Assembly (NCBI GenBank): GCA_050735975.1
Contig: JBOHVS010000238.1
Location: forward strand, 1-5,445
Length of the DNA stretch: 5,445 bases
DNA from: DATMBL01 sp050735975
GTDB taxonomy: Bacteria; Desulfobacterota; Binatia; UBA9968
Direction of reading: 5' to 3'
The position numbers were made by a program, and so were the translations under genes. The notes below the pieces were generated by a model, which was not told the origin of the DNA, searched no databases, and saw only the letters and a program-made list of their open reading frames with translations. Every line of letters begins with the position of its first letter. Positions within the stretch are counted from its first letter, which is position 1. This document shows, one piece after another, positions 1-3,900 of the stretch.

Positions 1-154
1 AGTACTCTTCTCCGGCGCTCCCGAAATTTACCAGGATCAGGCTTCGCCCCAGGTTTTCAATGGCCCTGACGAAGGTTCCTTCACGTGGCAAAACGACTCC
101 GGTTTTTTGCGAACGAATCGGTTTTATAGTTTTCAACGGATCTCCTGGACTCAT
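1..154 (-). CDS. Small hypothetical protein, N-terminal 51 residues, cut by the window edge
   Basis: Reading leftwards from ATG at 154-152, the frame stays open to base 1, giving 51 codons, so the C-terminus lies outside the window. The start is well supported: GGAGG (164-160) lies 5 nt before the ATG, and an in-frame TAG (172-170) excludes any earlier start. The protein begins MSPGDPLKTIKPIRSQKT, followed by GVVLPREGTFVRAIENLGRS and LILVNFGSAGEEY. The first part is basic and polar; the rest alternates hydrophobic and charged residues as in a small beta-rich domain. There is no signal peptide or membrane segment, so it is probably cytosolic. I do not recognise the family. The pattern is reminiscent of short SH3-like hypothetical proteins, but that is only an impression. 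A long leader with several inverted repeats precedes it. It is on the same strand as the large VWA gene but about 770 bp downstream of it, so cotranscription is doubtful. Confidence 0.68.
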   Translation of the reverse strand, partial: MSPGDPLKTIKPIRSQKTGVVLPREGTFVRAIENLGRSLILVNFGSAGEEY

Positions 155-159
155 GCCTT

Positions 160-164
160 CCTCC
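160..164 (-). promoter_or_regulatory. Strong Shine-Dalgarno of the small partial gene
   Basis: The minus strand reads GGAGG at 164-160, then AAGGC, then ATG. This is a near-perfect anti-16S match at 5-nt spacing and is the main reason for accepting the edge-truncated reading frame as a gene. By contrast, the large VWA gene has only a weak GAG 8 nt before its ATG. Confidence 0.7.
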
Positions 165-174
165 GTTTGCTAAT

Positions 175-195
175 CACAGCTGCTCGACTGCTGTG
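175..195 (-). other. Hairpin just upstream of the small gene's Shine-Dalgarno
   Basis: CACAGC (175-180) and GCTGTG (190-195) are perfect 6-bp inverted arms around a 9-nt loop. The stem ends 10 nt before the GGAGG box on the minus strand. It could keep the ribosome binding site open or act as a leader control element. No U-tract follows, so it is not an intrinsic terminator. The pairing is seen in the sequence; any function is inference. Confidence 0.35.
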
Positions 196-308
196 TATCC
201 CCTGATGCGTTGCAAATTTGATCTCGTAATTTTCATTTTCTAACTGTTAGACGCTTGAAACAGCAAACTCGATGCCAGAAATCCCGACCGCCGCCGTCGC
301 GATCCAAC

Positions 309-362
309 GACACGCCGGCTTGAGCAGAAATTGCAATGAATCCAAGCTGTTTCAATCGTGTC
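309..362 (-). other. Nested inverted repeats in the leader region
   Basis: GACACG (309-314) pairs with CGTGTC (357-362). Inside it, GCTTG (318-322) pairs with CAAGC (343-347), giving 11 perfect pairs in two nested stems around a 20-nt apical loop. It lies in the gene-free stretch upstream of the small minus-strand gene. It fits a structured 5' leader, but stems this short can arise by chance in 400 bases. Confidence 0.3.
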
Positions 363-372
363 CGGCTATTAA

Positions 373-424
373 CCCCGCAGATTTTAGGGGAGGTTTGTGC
401 CGCCCCGACTTTGGGTGGAGCGGC
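373..424 (-). other. Two adjacent hairpins in the leader region
   Basis: On the minus strand, GCCGCTCC (424-417) pairs with GGGGCGGC (406-399) over 8 bp including one U-G pair, with a 10-nt loop. It is followed by CCCC (390-387) pairing with GGGG (376-373) across a 10-nt loop. On the plus strand the wobble position becomes a C-A mismatch, so the first hairpin favours minus-strand RNA. No T-tract follows either stem, so I do not call a terminator. Confidence 0.32.
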
Positions 425-502
425 TAAAAACGAGGCAGGCAGATTCCGCAGTCGATACAACACGAAACAGAAAAAGCTTTAGCAATCGCAATTCTTTGAG
501 AG

Positions 503-582
503 CTACAGAGACCCGGCACAGGCACGACGATCCCAGGGAACCAAGTCCCGACCGAAATCCCGAGTTTCTCCAGTCACTGTAG
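503..582 (-). ncRNA. Candidate structured RNA or leader domain (80-nt elongated hairpin)
   Basis: On the minus strand, CTACAG (582-577) pairs with CTGTAG (508-503). After a 7-nt bulge, AGA (569-567) pairs with TCT (511-509). After two unpaired A's, CTCGG (564-560) pairs with CCGGG (516-512), including one U-G. An internal loop leads to an apical arm: GGTC (553-550) with GATC (532-529), then GGGA (549-546) with TCCC (539-536), closing a 6-nt loop. That makes about 22 pairs on one axis. The 5' arm begins 6 nt after a TATGAT box, where a transcript would be expected to start. I compared it from memory with 6S RNA, small SRP RNA, RNase P and common riboswitches and found no match. It may be the first domain of the small gene's leader or an independent RNA. 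The pairing was worked out by hand, without energy calculation. Confidence 0.33.
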
Positions 583-587
583 GGCAC

Positions 588-616
588 ATCATACGACAAA
601 AATTGACTTTTTGCTA
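588..616 (-). promoter_or_regulatory. Possible sigma-70-type promoter pointing left
   Basis: The minus strand has TATGAT (593-588), five of six matches to the -10 consensus. A 17-nt spacer upstream falls on TAGCAA (616-611), only three of six matches to the -35 consensus. The predicted start near 582-580 coincides with the 5' arm of the 80-nt hairpin. The spacer contains the inverted repeat CAAAAAGTCAATTTTTG (613-597), which could be an operator. The weak -35 keeps confidence low; it would drive the leader and the small gene at 154. Confidence 0.33.
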
Positions 617-627
617 CAAAATTGTCG
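594..627. repeat. AT-rich nested inverted repeat overlapping the possible promoter
   Basis: The outer arms are CGACAA (594-599) and TTGTCG (622-627). An overlapping inner pair is CAAAAA (597-602) with TTTTTG (608-613), around a 5-nt loop. It fits a regulator-binding dyad in the promoter spacer or a weak hairpin. An A/T-rich stem is too unstable to count as a terminator. Confidence 0.3.
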
Positions 628-630
628 GGG

Positions 631-663
631 ATTGCGAATTTCGAAATGTGAATTGCGAAATGC
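631..663. repeat. Degenerate ATTGCGAA / TTCGAAAT word cluster
   Basis: ATTGCGAATTTCGAAATGTG is followed at once by AATTGCGAAATGC, so a word of about 10-12 bases recurs in imperfect form; a related piece, GAATTTCGGATTGTGAATTT, lies at 758-777. It is non-coding and the first of several word-like repeat blocks in the spacer downstream of the VWA gene. Confidence 0.5.
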
Positions 664-681
664 AAGGCTAGCCACTAAGGC

Positions 682-720
682 TCCGCCACATGGCTTCGGA
701 CGGATCCGTCCTTCGGCGGA
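682..720. repeat. 14-bp perfect palindrome inside a 6-bp inverted repeat
   Basis: GGACGGATCCGTCC (698-711) is a perfect palindrome. It is bracketed by TCCGCC (682-687) and GGCGGA (715-720), which also pair. The two flanks inside the outer arms are unequal (10 and 3 nt), so a single hairpin would carry a large bulge. No T-run follows on either strand, so this is not a standard terminator. A role as a regulator site, cruciform or mobile palindromic element is open. Confidence 0.5.
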
Positions 721-729
721 ACCAAGGCA

Positions 730-744
730 CTTCGTGTCTTCGTG
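730..744. repeat. Tandem CTTCGTG pair
   Basis: CTTCGTG occurs at 730-736 and again at 738-744 with one base between. The wider string reads like the CACGAAGACACGAAG type of intergenic word (reverse strand) that I recall from environmental bacterial genomes. It is one block of the repeat mosaic at 631-941. Confidence 0.45.
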
Positions 745-778
745 GCAAGGTTTTTAAGAATTTCGGATTGTGAATTTG

Positions 779-824
779 CTCCATGCTCCCCGCTCCATGC
801 TTCGTGACCTCTGACCTCCGACCT
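779..824. repeat. Degenerate 7-bp tandem array (downstream side)
   Basis: Read in steps of seven from 779, the units are CTCCATG, CTCCCCG, CTCCATG, CTTCGTG, ACCTCTG, ACCTCCG and a partial ACCT. The period is kept while the word drifts from CTCCATG to ACCTCNG. The later part can also be written GTGACCT, CTGACCT, CCGACCT (804-824). No reading frame or protein-like signal accompanies it. Confidence 0.6.
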
Positions 825-830
825 TGAAGC

Positions 831-854
831 AGGTTGAGGTTGAGGTTAAGGTCT
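831..854. repeat. Degenerate 6-bp tandem array AGGTTR
   Basis: Four in-phase hexamers: AGGTTG, AGGTTG, AGGTTA, AGGTCT. This is the reverse complement of the AACCT-type words at 915-941 and 5430-5445. As a result AGGTTAAGG (843-851) can pair with CCTTTAACCT (918-927) with one bulge, giving a possible weak stem in the RNA just after the VWA gene's stop codon. Confidence 0.6.
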
Positions 855-863
855 AGCTCGATC

Positions 864-910
864 TTAGCCTCAGCCTTCTGACTTCTGGCTCCCTGCTCCT
901 TGCTCCATGC
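864..910. repeat. Degenerate tandem array switching from 6-bp to 7-bp period
   Basis: Two hexamers, TTAGCC and TCAGCC (864-875), are followed by five in-phase heptamers: TTCTGAC, TTCTGGC, TCCCTGC, TCCTTGC, TCCATGC (876-910). Neighbouring units differ by one to three bases, so the word drifts along the array. The last units resemble the CTCCATG words at 779-799. Confidence 0.6.
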
Positions 911-914
911 TTTC

Positions 915-941
915 TAGCCTTTAACCTAAAGCTGAACCTAA
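915..941. repeat. 6-bp repeat block containing the VWA gene's stop codon
   Basis: The plus strand reads TAGCCT, TTAACC, TAAAGC, TGAACC, TAA in steps of six. On the minus strand this encodes the last residues LGSALG and the stop TAA (923-921). The block closely resembles the end of the window, where CTCAGC, CTCAGC, CTAAAC, CTGAAC, CTTA occur at 5418-5445 in the same orientation. Confidence 0.55.
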
Positions 942-3900
942 TTGCCGTCGCGGCCAAATCCTCAGAACCAAATCGGCAAGAAAAATAAACAGACCGATGC
1001 CCGAGAGATGCCACCACGTTTCTTGTCCACGCAATCCCTTTTCCGGAGCCGGTGTGTAGAGCCGTTTGACGCCTTCTTCGATCAGGTTAGGGTCGAGCAT
1101 CTCGCCGCCGGTTTCCTCGGCCAGGCGGCTGAGCAACGCCGTGTTGGGTTTGAGTTCCCGGTATTCCTTCGGATAAGGCGCGATGTAGGGCAAGGTCGCT
1201 ATGGCCAGAGGTTCTTTGCCGGGAGCCGCACCGGCAAAAAGGGTTAAGAGATTGATACCCCGCTGCGTACCCGAAAAATCCCCCTCGTAGCGACCCGGCG
1301 CGATTTGGCGAAAGGTTTTCTCCTCTGTACTCTTGTCCGGCGCAGTCAAATTTCCTCTGAGGGTCAGCTGATTGACGAAATCACCATCTCCGGACAAAAT
1401 GTCCGCTACGACTTTCACTCGGTCTCCCTCCGGCTGGAATTCGGTCCGTAATCTGTTTTCCGAAAGTTGCCTCATCGTAGCGCGCGCCAGTTGACTCGCC
1501 CACAGGGGAAATCCTTCCCAACTAACCCATTCTCCGCCCCAACGCCCGCTTAGATCCGACGTAAAGGCGATCACGCGGCCGAGGCCGTAACGCCAAGAGG
1601 CAAGCAATGGGTCATCGCCCGCTTTCATCAATACCTCAGCGCTGGGTTTAGGATAGGTCAGGACATAGCCGCGTAGCGCCGGCAGGTTGACGCGGGAGAA
1701 GCCTTTCAGCGGACCTACGGCTGCGACGACCTTGGCCGCGGTCATTTTTTCAACCAGCAGATCGCGAGAGATTAACAGCGTCTCGGTCGTGAAAATCTGC
1801 GGGATCGTCTGCGGATCGAGGGTGACATAACCCCGGCCCTTGCCGTCCTTGGCAATCTCGTCCATGAGTTTGAAATCCGCGTCACCGCCCACCGCAACGG
1901 TCGAAACCGTGATGCCATTGCGCGCCATTTTCGTTACCAGAGAATGAAAGTCCATCTTGTCGGTGAGCCCATCGGAAAGCACCAAAACATGTTTGATGGA
2001 GGCTTGCTTGGATGCGATGACACGGTGCGCTTCGACCAACGCCTTGTAAAGATCGGTGCCGCCGTCGGATTGCAAACCGGCGAGACGCTCGGCAATCCAT
2101 TCGCCTTTGCCGACCGGCCGGAAAGGCAGCACCCAGTCCCAGCCCGCATCGAAACCGAGGACGCCGACTTGGTCGGTCGGATTCATGATGTCGGCTGCGG
2201 CCAGCGCCGCGGACTTTGCCAGGTCCAGTTTGGAATTCCCCTCTCCCCCTCCGCCCATGCTGCCGGATTTATCGATGACGAAGAGCAATGCGACGTGCGG
2301 CAGATCGAGCCGGGCCGGCGGACGCATGTCGAGCGGGAGAATTCTTTCGAAGGGGGTCCGGTAGTAACCACCCGCCCCGTAGCTCTGCTCCCCGCCGATG
2401 ACCAAAAGTCCGCCGCCGTGATCGCGGACGTATTTTTCTATCGCCTCCATCTTGGCCTGCGAAAACTGATATGCCGGTACATTGTCAAGAACCAAAAGGT
2501 CAAAGGACGAGATCTCCGGCACAGTGAGGGGATGATGCTCCGGCGAGGATTCCACCACCGAGTAGCCCTGAACCTGCAACGCGCGAGAAAGCGCGCTCTG
2601 TTTCCGCGATGACAGGTAGAGAATCCGCGGCGGTCCTTTAACCTCCACCACTCCTTGCAGCAGGTTGTTCTCGGGGAGCGTATCCTCGGCGGACTCCACC
2701 AATAGCTCGAACTTATGGTTGCCCCGTTCGCGCAAACTCTCCCGGAAGCTCAGCCGGTTCGTTCCAGGATTTAGCCGAAGTTCTTGCTCTCTTTGCACAA
2801 CGCCGTCGCGCAACAGCTTGATCCGCGCATTGGCGGCCGCGAGGCTTTCGATCGCCGCGCGCATCTCGAAGCTCTCGGCGCTGTCCACTTGCTGCGGCAA
2901 CGCCAGATCAGAGACATAGAGCTCGTTTTTGCCGCGCGCGAGAGTGACCGGAAGAGTCGAGACCTGGACGCCTTGCGCGCGCAGCAGCGGCACCACGCGC
3001 ATGCTTTCGCCCCGATTCTCGTTGCCGTCGGAGATCAGAATTAATTTTTTCTGCCTACCTTCGCCGAACTGAGCGACAGCCGCCTGAAGCGCGGCTTCGA
3101 TATCGCTTTCCTCGCGCTCCGTTCGGGGCGAAACATCGACGACGGGAAAATCGGCGCGGGGAGGAAACTCCCAGACAGGCCGGCGACCGAAGAACAATAA
3201 ACCCGTGCGGGCGTCCGGATTTTTCAGGCGGCTGGCCGCCTCCAATAACTGCCGGGCCTTTTCAATACCTTCTCGTCCGACGCTGCGCGAGAAATCGACT
3301 CCGACGATAACATCCAGCAGCCTGGTCGATTGCATGATCCGGGGATTGACCAGCGCGACAATCAACGCCGCAAACGCCGCCAGCCGGAACGCGAGCGGAG
3401 CCCAAGGAGCGCCCGCGCGAAACGCCAAAAACGCTTCCGCGCCGAGCAACCCAAGAACCGCGAGCAACAGGTACGGCCAGAGTGACATCCCGCGCTCGGA
3501 ATTCGCGGCTTCCCTAGGAATATCCGGGCGCGCCTCTTCACGGCCGGCGCTTATGCGGGAACGGATCTGCGACTCGGTTTCATCAAAGAGATTCACGGCA
3601 AACCGTCCCGCCCGGCTTTGCGTCCTGTAAGTATAGAATCCGGCCTCGAAAGTACCGGCGAACATTAAAGGATCGGAAGCGACCTTGAGAGTCTCCTTCT
3701 TCCCCGACGGAGTCGTCAGTTGAACCTCATGTTCCTGAGTAGACAAAGCATACGGCTCACCGGCTCGAGCTGCCTTGGCCGGGAACTCCAAACGACTCGG
3801 CTGGAACCATTCGATAGCGTTGTGAAACAACAGGGGGAACGCAACGCGAACCGGCAGATCCGACGACAGAAGATCGAAGCCGATCAGCAACACCCGTAAA

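Larger units (their letters stand above)
155..502 (-). other. Gene-free stretch upstream of the small gene, probable 5' leader
   Basis: No convincing coding region is seen. The open frames (for example plus 397-582 and minus 463-233) have unlikely residue composition and no good ribosome binding site. Base composition is more mixed and AT-richer than the VWA gene, and the repeat words typical of 631-941 are absent. Several short stems described separately (424-399, 390-373, 362-309, 195-175) favour or allow minus-strand RNA structure. If transcription starts near 581, the leader of the gene at 154 would be about 430 nt, unusually long. Confidence 0.4.
583..920. other. Non-coding spacer downstream of the VWA gene
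   Basis: I see no gene in this stretch on either strand. Open frames crossing it translate the repeat words and lack ribosome binding sites. It holds the possible leftward promoter (593-588), an AT-rich dyad, a 14-bp palindrome and a chain of 6-, 7- and about 10-base degenerate repeats. I could not find a clear intrinsic terminator (GC-rich stem plus T-run) for the VWA gene here. Confidence 0.6.

Noticed and set aside
2..18. 17-base near-match (16 of 17) between 2-18 and 1327-1343
   Set aside because: Both lie in coding sequence but are read in different frames, so it is not a shared protein motif. A single 17-base match with one mismatch is not very unlikely in a 5.4-kb window, and the flanks do not extend it.
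399..424. GC-rich hairpin as an intrinsic terminator
   Set aside because: On the minus strand no T-run follows the stem, and on the plus strand the stem has a mismatch and is followed by A's rather than T's.
397..582. Plus-strand open frame of 61 codons
   Set aside because: Composition is Arg/Ser/Asn-rich and unstructured, the start lies inside a hairpin arm with no good ribosome binding site, and no conserved pattern is visible.
384..665. Minus-strand open frame of 93 codons in the left spacer
   Set aside because: Its N-terminus is a translation of the ATTGCGAA repeat words and it crosses the possible promoter and hairpin; there is no Shine-Dalgarno and no family-like pattern.
1944..2612. 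Long plus-strand open frame (222 codons) antisense to the VWA gene
   Set aside because: It lies wholly opposite VWA3 and the amidotransferase-like region of a strongly supported gene; its translation has no recognisable domain and it has no good ribosome binding site. GC-rich genes commonly create such antisense frames.
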